This document shows positions 17,078 to 26,280 of a stretch of 64,000 bases of DNA, one piece after another. The translations under genes and the position numbers were made by a program. Numbering within the stretch: position 1 is the first letter of the stretch; the number at the start of each line of letters is the position of its first letter. The notes beneath the pieces were generated by a model. That model was not told the origin of the DNA. It was given only the letters and a program-made list of their open reading frames with translations, and did not search any database. The stretch covers positions 3,810,001 to 3,874,000 of the forward strand of contig NZ_CP126106.1 in the NCBI RefSeq assembly GCF_030123325.1, in the 5' to 3' direction. Origin of the DNA: Peribacillus simplex. Lineage in GTDB: Bacteria; Bacillota; Bacilli; Bacillales; DSM-1321.

Positions 17078-17112
17078 CGTTAAGATAGCTTTGCAGCATA
17101 CTTAACGACTTC
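17078..17112 (-). terminator. Terminator of nrdJ
   Basis: GTTAAG and CTTAAC arms with an internal second stem are followed by CTTTTTTC on the minus strand, just beyond the nrdJ stop. Confidence 0.7.
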
Positions 17113-17124
17113 CTTTCCATCAGC

Positions 17125-19695
17125 TTATAGCCCGCATTTTAATTGCGCTCCGCAATTCGTGCAAGTATTGCATCCGCCCATTTCCTGGACTTCACCTTTA
17201 CGGCAGACCGGGCAAGTGTTACCCACTTCCGATCCAATTGTAACATTCGTCGAACGCAGTTCATTTATCGTATCGACCAATACAACTTTTTTCTTAACTT
17301 CAACATCTGTCAATTCATCCATTTCAAGCTGCTCGTCCATTTGGTTCTCTTCCGCTTTGAGCGTAAGGACCTGACTGTCACGGCTGCCATCCACATATAC
17401 AGTACCGCCTTTTGCTCCGCCTTTGTATAGACGTTCATATACTTTTTCAACTTGTTCGACCGTATATCCTTTTGGAGCATTTACTGTCTTACTGATCGAG
17501 CTGTCAATCCAGCGCTGAATGATGCATTGAACATCAGCATGTGCTTCCGGAGCTAATTCCATAGCGGAAATGAACCATTTTGGAAGCTCTTCCGTATCGG
17601 CTTCCGGATGACGGTCCAAGTATTCCTGTACAATGTCAGCCTTCACTTCAATGAATTTACCCAGACGGCCGCTGCGGAAATACGTGAAGGAGAAATATGG
17701 TTCAAGACCAGTTGATACCCCAACCATCGTTCCTGTGCTTCCTGTAGGAGCCACTGTCAATAAATGAGAGTTGCGGATACCATGTGCAGCAACACTTTCC
17801 CTGATATCTTCCGGCATTTTTTCCATAAATCCGGTATGGGTGAAACGTGTTCTAAGCTCATTGGTTTCTTTGTCCGTTGACCCGATCAGGAACGGGAAAC
17901 TGCCTTTTTCTTTAGCGAGTTCCACGGAAGCCCTGTAAGCTGTAGTCGCAATCGTTTCAAACACCTTGTCAACCAGGATATTTCCTTCTTCAGAACCATA
18001 TTCCGTTTCACAGTAGATCAACAGGTCATGCAGACCCATTACACCAAGTCCAACCCGTCGCTCGCCAAGTGCCTGTTTTTTGTTTTCATCCAAGAAATAA
18101 GGAGTTGCGTCAATGACATTGTCCTGCATACGCACACCGACTTCGACGGTTTGCTTAAGTTTCTCGAAATTAACCGTTTTGCTATCTTTATCAGCCATTT
18201 CAGCCAGATTGACTGCCGCAAGGTTACATACTGAATATGGGGCCAATGGCTGTTCGCCACAAGGGTTCGTGGCAACGACCTGCTGACCGTATGCTTTGGC
18301 ATTCGTCATTTCATTAGCATTATCGATAAAGAAAATTCCTGGTTCAGCAGAATATGTCGCACAAATGTTTATTAAGTTCCAAAGCTCTTTAGCTCGGATT
18401 TTACGGTAAACACGGACTTTGTGACCCATTTTCTCCCACTCACGAACATCACCGACATTATGCCACTCTTCATTGTAAATGGCCATTTCTTCGGCATTAT
18501 AGCTTTCTACATCAGGAAAACGCAATTCGTATTCCGCATCTTGTTCCGCCGCTTCCATAAATTCCTTAGTCAGGCAAATAGAGATATTGGCTCCTGTCAG
18601 AAAATCCGAATTATGGACACTGTACGTTCCACCTGTACGGATCTTTTCTTCTGCATCCCTAATGATTTTCTCACTGAATCCACCTAGGCCAGGAATCTGC
18701 TTATAATTGATGATCCCTTGATACATAGCCGTTTCCTGTTCCGTGTGCGGCGTGAATTTCAATTTATCCGTCGCATATTTCTTAATGGCTTCATCTTTAG
18801 TGTTTTCCACTAGGTAACGCAGAATCCTTGGATTTTGCATTTTGGAAATGATGAACTCCGCAATATCAGGGTGCCAATCAGCAAGCATGATCATTTGCGC
18901 GCCGCGTCTGCTACCGCCCTGTTCAACAAGATGCGTCAGTTTCGCAATATCGTCAAGCCATGATACCGACCCCGAGGATTTTCCATTCACCCCTTTTGCC
19001 AGAGTGTTCCTTGGTCGCAGTGTCGATCCGTTCGTACCCACTCCGCCGCCGCGGCTCATGATCTCCATCACTTGTTTCCTATGTTCTGAGATCCCTTCAC
19101 GTGAATCCGGTACGAATGGCATCACATAGCAGTTGAAATAAGTAACGTCCGTATTGGAACCTGCACCGTATAATACTCGTCCAGCCGGGACAAAATTAAG
19201 GTTCTTTAATTCTTCATAGAATTTATTGAACCATTCCGTTCTTTTTTCTTCCGTGGTTTCCACCGATGCCAAGCCCGTTGCATTACGTTTCGCAATTTGT
19301 TCATAGTATATTTCAAGCGGCTTTTCGATAATATCCAACGGACGGTTTACAATCCCCGTCTCCACTTCTTCCGGATTATCCAATACGCCACGGAATTCTT
19401 CATCCACCAATACCTTGGCTTTTTTCGTTTCCCAATCAATTTCAACGATGTACCCGAGACCCCTTGCCGGGAATTTCGGATCTTCCTTAATCGTCAACAC
19501 GACGAAATCGCCTGCCGAGAGTGTGATTTTTTCAGTATCCTTAAAAGAATAGCGGTCAAGCATGACTAGACGGGACACTCCCTTATGCGCCATTTTCATA
19601 TCAGCAGTTACAGGGTGAACCTGGGGAAATAAAGAAATATCCTTATTCAACCTTTCTAGATCAACCTTTAAAGCTTCTTTTATTACAACCGACAT
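17125..19695 (-). CDS. nrdJ: Vitamin B12-dependent (class II) ribonucleotide reductase
   Basis: The 856-residue enzyme has the radical-site hallmark NPCGEQPLAPYSVCNL, the finger-loop region and a C-terminal tail TCPVCRKGEVQEMGGCNTCTNCGAQLKCGL with zinc-type and redox cysteines. It reduces ribonucleotides using adenosylcobalamin instead of a diiron or manganese radical. Many Bacillus species rely on class I NrdEF, so this is probably an extra, oxygen-independent supply of dNTPs. Two NrdR boxes lie upstream, and no cobalamin riboswitch is apparent. Confidence 0.95.
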   Translation of the reverse strand: MSVVIKEALKVDLERLNKDISLFPQVHPVTADMKMAHKGVSRLVMLDRYSFKDTEKITLSAGDFVVLTIKEDPKFPARGLGYIVEIDWETKKAKVLVDEEFRGVLDNPEEVETGIVNRPLDIIEKPLEIYYEQIAKRNATGLASVETTEEKRTEWFNKFYEELKNLNFVPAGRVLYGAGSNTDVTYFNCYVMPFVPDSREGISEHRKQVMEIMSRGGGVGTNGSTLRPRNTLAKGVNGKSSGSVSWLDDIAKLTHLVEQGGSRRGAQMIMLADWHPDIAEFIISKMQNPRILRYLVENTKDEAIKKYATDKLKFTPHTEQETAMYQGIINYKQIPGLGGFSEKIIRDAEEKIRTGGTYSVHNSDFLTGANISICLTKEFMEAAEQDAEYELRFPDVESYNAEEMAIYNEEWHNVGDVREWEKMGHKVRVYRKIRAKELWNLINICATYSAEPGIFFIDNANEMTNAKAYGQQVVATNPCGEQPLAPYSVCNLAAVNLAEMADKDSKTVNFEKLKQTVEVGVRMQDNVIDATPYFLDENKKQALGERRVGLGVMGLHDLLIYCETEYGSEEGNILVDKVFETIATTAYRASVELAKEKGSFPFLIGSTDKETNELRTRFTHTGFMEKMPEDIRESVAAHGIRNSHLLTVAPTGSTGTMVGVSTGLEPYFSFTYFRSGRLGKFIEVKADIVQEYLDRHPEADTEELPKWFISAMELAPEAHADVQCIIQRWIDSSISKTVNAPKGYTVEQVEKVYERLYKGGAKGGTVYVDGSRDSQVLTLKAEENQMDEQLEMDELTDVEVKKKVVLVDTINELRSTNVTIGSEVGNTCPVCRKGEVQEMGGCNTCTNCGAQLKCGL

Positions 19696-20086
19696 AATTC
19701 CCTCTCCTTTATATGTTTCAAGATCCGTTCTTGCTGCCGCAAAAATCCTTATGTATCCTTACATGTCCGTTTCGCTTAACAAGTACCCTAAATTTATCAT
19801 AGCGAAACTCAAAAATCAATATATAGTGTCGTATTAAATATTTCAACTACTATATATTGTGTTTGTTTTGAATAACTTTTTATTTTGTCAAACGATAAAT
19901 CAATTAATATAGTTAGCAAAAGGGAGGAAAATGTCGATTTACAATAATTTTTCATCAGATTTCAATTAATTTGGACCTTGCTTTTTCCCCATCCCTTTTA
20001 GGGCTTATCCCTGCAAGGGATGGGTTATTTGGTCAAACAAATCTGAAAAAACTTTTTTATTAATCACTCTAATTATCCCGCTTCGT
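19696..20086. other. Gap between nrdJ and lipM
   Basis: It contains the nrdJ leader, the NrdR box pair at 19815-19862, and near lipM a hairpin AGGGAT...ATCCCT-like stretch (about 19990-20024: CCCTTTTAGGG and CCCTGCAAGGG). I see no gene. Confidence 0.55.
19815..19862 (-). promoter_or_regulatory. NrdR box pair upstream of nrdJ
   Basis: Two near-copies of the NrdR box (around CAATATATAGTGT at 19817-19829 and CTATATATTGTGT at 19850-19862) are spaced 32 bp apart, about three DNA helix turns. That spacing is the hallmark of NrdR repressor operators in ribonucleotide reductase promoters. Confidence 0.8.
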
Positions 20087-20923
20087 CTATCTCATGAAAT
20101 TCCATTCATCGCTTTCATATTTGCTTTCTGCAATGGCCTTCACTTCCAGCAATTGCTTTTCAGTTAGGACGTATGGCTCTAACTCGATCGAAAGTCCTTC
20201 GGCAAAACCTTTTTCAAAAGCTTCTTTCGCTTCAGGGATGGTAATCTTTCTCCCAGCAATGTCATTTATGGCCACAGCTTTATTTTTCAGGTTTTTTTGC
20301 ATTCTCTCTTTAACCCTGTCATTTGAGAATTTAAATACGCTAAAGAGCTTATCATCATCAAGTTCAAGCAAAATGGACCCGTGCTGAAGGATGACGCCTT
20401 TTTGCCTGGTTTGAGCGCTGCCAGCGACCTTCCTGCCCTCGACGACCAGTTCATACCAGCTTGGAGCATCAAAACAGACGGAAGACCTGGGCGATTTTAA
20501 AGCCTCTTTTTCCTGATCGGTTCGAGGCACGGCAAAATAAGCATCCAATCCCAGATTCCTGAATCCCATTAATATTCCTTCAGAAATAACACGATATGCT
20601 TCAGTAACGGTAGTTGGCATTCCCGGATAGGATTCTGGAACGATTACGCTATAAGTCAATTCATGCTCGTGCAGTACCGCTCGTCCTCCTGTTGGCCTGC
20701 GAACAAATCCAAGGCCCTGCCTTTTGACCTCTTCCAAATCAATTTCCGCTTCAGCCTTTTGAAAATAACCAATCGACAATGTCGCTGGATCCCAGCCGTA
20801 AAAGCGTATGATTGGCGGAATTCCCCCTTTGCTTTGCCAGTTTAACAGTGCTTCGTCCAACGCCATATTAAAAGCCGGTGAACAATACCCCGAATCTATA
20901 AAACCCCATTTATCTTTAGTCAT
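20087..20923 (-). CDS. lipM: Octanoyl-[GcvH]:protein N-octanoyltransferase LipM
   Basis: The start MTKDKWGFIDSGY at 20923 has a GAGGGG site, so I reject the longer start at 20956. The 278-residue protein has the BPL/LplA fold with RRPTGGRAVLHEHELTYSV, the acyl-accepting Cys150 in SSVCFDAPSW and the Lys in GRKVAGSAQ. LipM moves octanoate from ACP to GcvH, starting lipoate assembly. This fits the neighbouring glycine cleavage operon, which needs lipoyl-GcvH. Confidence 0.95.
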   Translation of the reverse strand: MTKDKWGFIDSGYCSPAFNMALDEALLNWQSKGGIPPIIRFYGWDPATLSIGYFQKAEAEIDLEEVKRQGLGFVRRPTGGRAVLHEHELTYSVIVPESYPGMPTTVTEAYRVISEGILMGFRNLGLDAYFAVPRTDQEKEALKSPRSSVCFDAPSWYELVVEGRKVAGSAQTRQKGVILQHGSILLELDDDKLFSVFKFSNDRVKERMQKNLKNKAVAINDIAGRKITIPEAKEAFEKGFAEGLSIELEPYVLTEKQLLEVKAIAESKYESDEWNFMR

Positions 20924-21127
20924 CCTTACCCCTCGTTTCAATAGACTGTTTTTCAATCCCCCACAAAAAACTCACATGTAGTAGTTTAACAGACTTTAAC
21001 ACTCTAAAAAAGAAAGTGCCATCAAGTCGATGAAGAATTTTGATGAAAATTCTTTTTGATTATTGGGTAAAGCAATTATATAATAAAGATTGTCTGTATT
21101 CGTTAAGGTAGAAGGGAGTTTTTATGT

Positions 21128-21511
21128 TTGGAAATATTATATACACTGCTCATCATCTTAGGAGTGGTTATTGCGTATTCACTTTTTAATTGGTACCGCC
21201 AGCGTAAAATCGTTAAAACATTAACACAGGACGAATTTATCGCTAACTACAGAAAAGTGCAGCTAATCGATGTGCGGGAACCGAATGATTTCGATAATGG
21301 TCATATCTTAGGCGCAAGAAACATCCCTATGACTCAAATGAAAACGCGCTTGGTCGAAATTAGGCCGGACAAGCCTGTATATTTGTACGCTCAAAGCGAA
21401 ATCATCAGCGGAAGAGCTGCAGCCATGCTATACAAAAAGGGCTACAGGGAACTTTTTCACCTAAAGGGCGGTTTCAAGATGTGGACCGGGAAAATCAAAG
21501 CAAAGAAATAA
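21128..21511 (+). CDS. yqhL: Membrane-anchored rhodanese-like protein YqhL lacking the catalytic Cys
   Basis: The 127-residue protein has an N-terminal membrane helix (residues 3-21) and a rhodanese domain with LIDVREPNDFDNGHILGARNIP. The active loop reads YAQSEIISGR, with Ala88 where rhodaneses have the persulfide Cys, so sulfurtransferase activity is not expected. The start is TTG 21128 nine bases after GGGAG. An ATG at 21124 is in another frame and yields only about 21 codons. Confidence 0.85.
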   Translation: MEILYTLLIILGVVIAYSLFNWYRQRKIVKTLTQDEFIANYRKVQLIDVREPNDFDNGHILGARNIPMTQMKTRLVEIRPDKPVYLYAQSEIISGRAAAMLYKKGYRELFHLKGGFKMWTGKIKAKK

Positions 21512-21540
21512 GACCCCATCTCCGCATGGGCTCTTTTAAA
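21512..21540 (+). terminator. Terminator of yqhL
   Basis: AGACCCCAT and ATGGGCTCT arms with one mismatch, followed by TTTT. Confidence 0.55.
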
Positions 21541-21623
21541 TTAAAAAGCCTTCTTGTGCATCATGCGGGCTCTAGGAAAATGAAAGTTAACTGTTGGACT
21601 TTAATGAATTCTTACATAAACAT

Positions 21624-21656
21624 GAAAAATCCCCGCCGGCAGGCAGGGATTTTTTC
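21624..21656 (-). terminator. Terminator of the gcv operon
   Basis: AAAATCCC...GCC and GGC...GGGATTTTTT form the stem just after the gcvPB stop on the minus strand, with T run in either direction. Confidence 0.8.
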
Positions 21657-21671
21657 GTGTAAGCTATCAGT

Positions 21672-23129
21672 CTAGGCTTGATAGCGCAGAACAGGTTTTC
21701 TTGCAGCAAGAGTTTCATCAAGCCGCTTTATAACGGTTGTATGCGGAGCTTCCTGAACGATTTCAGGGGTTTCTTCCGCTTCCTTGGCAATCTGGATCAT
21801 CGCATCGATGAACGCATCCAGCGTTTCTTTTGACTCGGTTTCAGTCGGTTCTATCATCATTCCTTCTTCCACGTTTAACGGGAAGTAAATGGTTGGAGGA
21901 TGATACCCGAAATCCAGCAATCTTTTGGCTATATCGAGAGTCCTTACCCCTAATTTCTTTTGACGGCGTCCGCTTAATACGAATTCATGCTTACAATGAC
22001 GATTATATGGTAAGTCAAAAAATGGTTCCAACCTACGCATCATATAATTGGCATTGATGACCGCATTCTCGGTGACGGCTTTAAGGCCATCAGGACCCAT
22101 TGACCGAATGTACGTATATGCCCTCACGTTTATCCCGAAATTACCATAATAAGGTTTTACCCTGCCAATGGATTGCGGGCGATCATAATCAAGAACGAAT
22201 TGCTCACCTTGTTTGACCACAAGCGGTTTAGGCAAGTAGGGAATCAAGTCCGACTTCACCCCTACAGGACCAGAACCCGGGCCGCCCCCGCCATGCGGGC
22301 CTGTGAATGTTTTATGGAGATTTAAGTGAACCACATCAAAGCCCATATCACCCGGTCGTGCTTTTGATAGGACTGCATTCAGATTGGCTCCATCATAATA
22401 AAGTTTCCCACCTGCGTCATGGACAAGTTGTGCCATTTCCAAAATGTTTTCTTCAAACAATCCCAATGTATTGGGGTTCGTCAGCATCAAGGCCGCCGTA
22501 TCCGGTCCGACAACACGCTTTAAATCTTCCAGGTCGACCAACCCATTTTCATCCGACTTCACTGTAATCGTTTCAAGTCCGGCAACAGTTGCAGAGGCAG
22601 GATTCGTACCGTGTGCAGAATCAGGTACAATCACTTTAGTCCGTTCTGTATCGCCATTCGCTTCGTGAAAAGCGCGAATCATCATCAATCCAGTCCACTC
22701 ACCGTGAGCACCTGCTGCAGGCTGTAATGTCACTTGGTCCATCCCGGTGATTTCCGTTAAGTGTTCCTGCAAATCAAATAATAATCCCAATGCTCCCTGA
22801 ACAGTAGCCGGATCCTGATATGGATGGATATGGGCAAAACCGTTGAAGCGTGCCACATTTTCATTTATCTTCGGATTATATTTCATCGTGCATGAACCCA
22901 GCGGATAAAAACCCGAATCCACCCCATGATTCCGTTTGGAAAGTGCTGTATAATGACGCATGATATCCAGTTCGGACACCTCAGGAAGCGCTGCCTCTTC
23001 TTCACGGATGTAATCGGCAGGAAGAATTTCTTCGAGCGGAATAGTTGCAACATCCATTTCTGGCAGACTGTATCCGATTCGACCGGAAGTACTGATTTCA
23101 AAAATGAGTGATTGATCTTGATTATTCAT
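21672..23129 (-). CDS. gcvPB: Glycine dehydrogenase (decarboxylating) subunit 2
   Basis: Starting at MNNQDQSLIF (23129), behind GGGGGATCAAC, the protein has 485 residues and overlaps the gcvPA stop by 8 bp. It has a PLP-dependent fold type I and the expected PLP lysine, Lys273, in HLNLHKTFTGPHGGGGPG. With GcvPA it decarboxylates glycine and passes the aminomethyl group to lipoyl-GcvH. The longer 23159 start is not supported. Confidence 0.96.
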   Translation of the reverse strand: MNNQDQSLIFEISTSGRIGYSLPEMDVATIPLEEILPADYIREEEAALPEVSELDIMRHYTALSKRNHGVDSGFYPLGSCTMKYNPKINENVARFNGFAHIHPYQDPATVQGALGLLFDLQEHLTEITGMDQVTLQPAAGAHGEWTGLMMIRAFHEANGDTERTKVIVPDSAHGTNPASATVAGLETITVKSDENGLVDLEDLKRVVGPDTAALMLTNPNTLGLFEENILEMAQLVHDAGGKLYYDGANLNAVLSKARPGDMGFDVVHLNLHKTFTGPHGGGGPGSGPVGVKSDLIPYLPKPLVVKQGEQFVLDYDRPQSIGRVKPYYGNFGINVRAYTYIRSMGPDGLKAVTENAVINANYMMRRLEPFFDLPYNRHCKHEFVLSGRRQKKLGVRTLDIAKRLLDFGYHPPTIYFPLNVEEGMMIEPTETESKETLDAFIDAMIQIAKEAEETPEIVQEAPHTTVIKRLDETLAARKPVLRYQA

Positions 23130-24468
23130 GTTGATCCCCCAATTCCTGCGCAAGTGCATCGATTTCTTCTTTTGTTCTAAGTTCAGTTACCGCCACCAGC
23201 ATATGGTCTTTCAGCTCAGGATAAACCGTCCCTAAATCGAAGCCGCCGATCATCCCTTTTTCAAAAAGGTTTTTATTGATTTCTGAAAACGAAGCAGGCA
23301 GTTTAATGACAAATTCATTAAACGAAGGACCGTCGAATATCACTTCCACCCCTTTTGCCATAATTGCTTTTTTCGCATAATGCGCTTTTTGAATATTTTG
23401 CACGGCCATTTCTTTGACACCTTTTTTGCCAAGCGCGGTCATTGCAACAGAGGCTGCCAAGGCATTCAAAGCTTGATTGGAACAAATGTTGGATGTGGCT
23501 TTGTCACGGCGAATGTGCTGTTCACGAGCTTGGAGCGTCAGTACAAACCCTCTTTTTCCATTTTCATCCACCGTTTGACCGACGAGTCGGCCCGGAACTT
23601 TCCGAACAAGTTTATTAGTAACGGCAAAATAGCCACAATGAGGTCCCCCAAATGCCGCTGGAATGCCGAATGGCTGGGCATCCCCCGTTACGATATCTGC
23701 ACCGAGTGCACCAGGGGATGTCAAAGCTCCCAATGCAAGCGGGTTACTGGAAACGATAAACATGGACTTGACTCCATGAATGATTTCCTCCATTTCTTTC
23801 AATGGCTCGATGCGGCCAAAAAAGTTCGGATATTGCACGATCACTCCTGCAATGTCATCATTCGCCAATTCCCTTAAAGCAGCTAAGTCCGTCACACCGT
23901 CTTTATAAGGAATTTCGACCACTTCCACGCGTTGCCCTTTCGCATATGTCTTCACAACTTCTCTTGATTCAGGATGAACGGTCCCTGAAATGAGAATCTT
24001 CTTGCGTCGTGTCTGGCCTGAAGCAAGCATGGCTGCTTCAGCTAACGCCGTCCCGCCGTCATACATGGAGGAGTTAGCTACATCCATGCCCGTCAATTCA
24101 CATATCATCGTTTGATATTCAAAGATCGCCTGAAGCTCGCCCTGTGAAATTTCAGGCTGATAGGGTGTATAAGCCGTATAAAACTCAGAACGGGATAAAA
24201 CATGATCGACGATGACCGGTGCGTAATGGTCATAGACACCCGCACCAAGGAAGGAAGCATAGTTTTTAAGGTCCGCATTCTTGGCAGCAAGCCTTGATAA
24301 TTCTTTCATCAATGCAGGTTCCGATTTAGCAGGCTTAATATCGTATTCTCCTTGAAAACGAACGCTTTCAGGGATATCATTGAAAAGTTCTTGAACAGTA
24401 GATACCCCTATCACTTCCAGCATTTCTTGTTTATCTTGCTCTGTCATGGGTAAATAACGATGTTTCAT
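23122..24468 (-). CDS. gcvPA: Glycine dehydrogenase (decarboxylating) subunit 1
   Basis: The 448-residue N-terminal half of the P protein carries YTPYQPEISQGELQ and MYDGGTALAEA, typical of GcvPA. It lacks the PLP lysine, which sits in GcvPB. The two subunits form a heterotetramer. It follows gcvT by about 17 bp, and an AGAGGGG site precedes the ATG. Confidence 0.96.
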   Translation of the reverse strand: MKHRYLPMTEQDKQEMLEVIGVSTVQELFNDIPESVRFQGEYDIKPAKSEPALMKELSRLAAKNADLKNYASFLGAGVYDHYAPVIVDHVLSRSEFYTAYTPYQPEISQGELQAIFEYQTMICELTGMDVANSSMYDGGTALAEAAMLASGQTRRKKILISGTVHPESREVVKTYAKGQRVEVVEIPYKDGVTDLAALRELANDDIAGVIVQYPNFFGRIEPLKEMEEIIHGVKSMFIVSSNPLALGALTSPGALGADIVTGDAQPFGIPAAFGGPHCGYFAVTNKLVRKVPGRLVGQTVDENGKRGFVLTLQAREQHIRRDKATSNICSNQALNALAASVAMTALGKKGVKEMAVQNIQKAHYAKKAIMAKGVEVIFDGPSFNEFVIKLPASFSEINKNLFEKGMIGGFDLGTVYPELKDHMLVAVTELRTKEEIDALAQELGDQHE

Positions 24469-24485
24469 CTAATGACCATTCCCCT

Positions 24486-25592
24486 CTATTTACGTGGTTT
24501 TTTATAAAAAGGTGTTTGTATTATAACGGCTTTCAAACGTTTGGAACGGATTTCCACTTCGACTTCCGCATCCAGCACCGAAAATTCCTTATCGATAAGT
24601 ACCAATCCCACGTTTTTCTTCAACGTTGGTGATTGTGTACCGGTCGTGACCTCGCCAATGACCTTATCACCGCTGTAGACCTTATACCCATGACGTGGAA
24701 TGCCACGGTCAATCATTTCAATTCCCACAAGCTTGCGGGGAGCTCCTTTCTCCTTTTGCTCAGCAAGAACGGCTTTCCCGAAAAAATCCATTTCCTTATC
24801 CACTTTCACTGCAAAACCAATACCGGCTTCCAGCGGGGTGATGTCCGCTGAAAGCTCCTGCCCATACAGCGGCAGTTTCGCTTCAAAACGCAGGGTATCA
24901 CGAGCACCTAAACCAATCGGCTGAACCCCCTCTTCCTTTCCGGCTTCCATAATCGCCTTCCATAGGGCAGGGCCATTTTCACTGTCGCTATATATCTCAA
25001 AACCATCTTCACCAGTGTATCCAGTACGGGAGACCAACGTGGAGATACCGTTAATCAGGACATTTTCCTTGAACTTGAAAAATCCAATTTCACTTAAGTC
25101 AGTATTTCCCGATAGTTTTTGTAATATCTTTTCTGCAGATGGCCCTTGAAGTGCCAGCTGTGTATAGTCACTCGATACATTCGAAATTTGGACATCTTCC
25201 GTTAAATTAGCTTGCAGCCAATTGAAATCCTTTTCTGTATTCGCTGCATTGACCACGAGCAGATAGTCGTCCTCAGCCCTTTTATACACGATAAGATCAT
25301 CAACCGTGCCTCCGTTTTCATAACACATGGCGGTATATTGGGCACCGCCCTGTTGCAGCTTTGATATATCATTAGTCAGCATCTTCTGTAAAAAGGCACG
25401 GCTCCCAGGACCCTTAACATCGACTTCCCCCATATGGGAAACATCGAATAACCCCGCTTTTGTACGTACGGCTTCATGTTCGTCCTTTATACCCGAAAAT
25501 TGGACAGGAAGTTCCCAGCCGCCAAAATCAATCGTTTTACCTCCGTATTCACGATAAACCTCAAATAGTGGTGTTCTTTTTAAATTGGTCAA
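24486..25592 (-). CDS. gcvT: Aminomethyltransferase (glycine cleavage T protein)
   Basis: The 368-residue protein has the folate-binding GCV_T fold with the conserved FGGWELPVQFSGI and the Asp-containing ISHMGE-like block VSHMGEVDV, and RTGYTGEDGFEI. It transfers the methylene from aminomethyl-GcvH to tetrahydrofolate. The start is TTG behind GAAGGGGG. It is the first gene downstream of the glycine riboswitch. Confidence 0.96.
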   Translation of the reverse strand: MTNLKRTPLFEVYREYGGKTIDFGGWELPVQFSGIKDEHEAVRTKAGLFDVSHMGEVDVKGPGSRAFLQKMLTNDISKLQQGGAQYTAMCYENGGTVDDLIVYKRAEDDYLLVVNAANTEKDFNWLQANLTEDVQISNVSSDYTQLALQGPSAEKILQKLSGNTDLSEIGFFKFKENVLINGISTLVSRTGYTGEDGFEIYSDSENGPALWKAIMEAGKEEGVQPIGLGARDTLRFEAKLPLYGQELSADITPLEAGIGFAVKVDKEMDFFGKAVLAEQKEKGAPRKLVGIEMIDRGIPRHGYKVYSGDKVIGEVTTGTQSPTLKKNVGLVLIDKEFSVLDAEVEVEIRSKRLKAVIIQTPFYKKPRK

Positions 25593-25702
25593 AAAATGAC
25601 CCCCTTCAGATTTTTTTAAAAATAATTGGCTTCATTATCAAAAGCTTCTTGTCATTACGCTTCAGGTATATCCTGATTCATGATGTGAAAAAAGCACAAA
25701 AA

Positions 25703-25740
25703 AGGACAGAGAAAGCCCGTTTGAGCTTTTTCTCTGTCCT
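25703..25740 (-). terminator. Riboswitch-controlled intrinsic terminator before gcvT
   Basis: A strong stem of AAAGGACAGAGAAAG with CTTTCTCTGTCCTTT lies just after the second aptamer and is followed by TTTTTT on the minus strand. The 5' arm overlaps the 3' end of aptamer II, which allows switching. Confidence 0.9.
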
Positions 25741-25900
25741 GAAACCTGAAAGTTTACCTATGTAATAGGTTTTCCCCTTTGGTGGCCGTCCCAAACGGGC
25801 GGCGCTCTCCAGAGTTGCGTCCAATAAGAGTTCTTTTGCCTGAGAGATTCACTGCTAAGTTTGCTCCTTCGGCGCTACATCCGTAGTCTCTCCCCTTATC
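25731..25900 (-). promoter_or_regulatory. Tandem glycine riboswitch
   Basis: The minus strand reads GGGGAGAGACTACGG...GCGCCGAAGGAGCAA...GAATCTCTCAGGC (aptamer I), followed by CTCTGGAGAGCGCC...ACCAAAGGGGAAA...TTTCAGGTTTCAGGACAGAG (aptamer II). These are the known conserved parts of the glycine riboswitch, which turns on the gcv operon when glycine is plentiful by preventing the terminator. Confidence 0.95.
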
Positions 25901-26280
25901 TTCACCCGCATATGAATGGTCTGCCAATGAAAGGAAGCGAAATAGCCCCAAGCATCGGTAAAACCTTTGAGCATCATGGAATGCATTCTCTGCCAATTCT
26001 CCTAAAACTTCAGAAACCGTTTGAGTGATCTCCTTCAGTAATCTTGGATAAATTAGGAGCCTATAGCCCATACTAAGAAAACGCGAACTGCAAAATCGAT
26101 GTACAAAGATTCTTTGTAGCGTTTGGAAATTGGAATTTTCTAAATATACTTATATCCTACCCTAAGAAACTTATCTCTGCAATATCTTTTGAAGAGAAAT
26201 ATTTTTCTTATTTCACATACGAAATGTTCGGGTTTTGACCTTTTATTAAGGAAATTATGATTTAAGAGGGAGTTATTTCT

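Larger units (their letters stand above)
25593..26280. other. Gap between gcvT and yqhH
   Basis: The 690-bp region carries the glycine riboswitch and terminator for gcvT. The minus-strand open frame 25754-26071 is an artefact of reading the aptamers. The part from about 26080 to 26280 should hold the divergent promoters. Confidence 0.65.

Noticed and set aside
21124..21189. ATG-started short frame at the start of yqhL
   Set aside because: It ends after about 21 codons and is out of frame with the rhodanese; the TTG at 21128 gives the full protein, so I do not call a frameshift.
23380..23877. 165-residue plus-strand open frame opposite gcvPA
   Set aside because: It is an antisense shadow of a highly conserved gene.
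25754..26071. 105-residue minus-strand open frame before gcvT
   Set aside because: It reads straight through the two glycine aptamers, whose conserved RNA sequence explains it.
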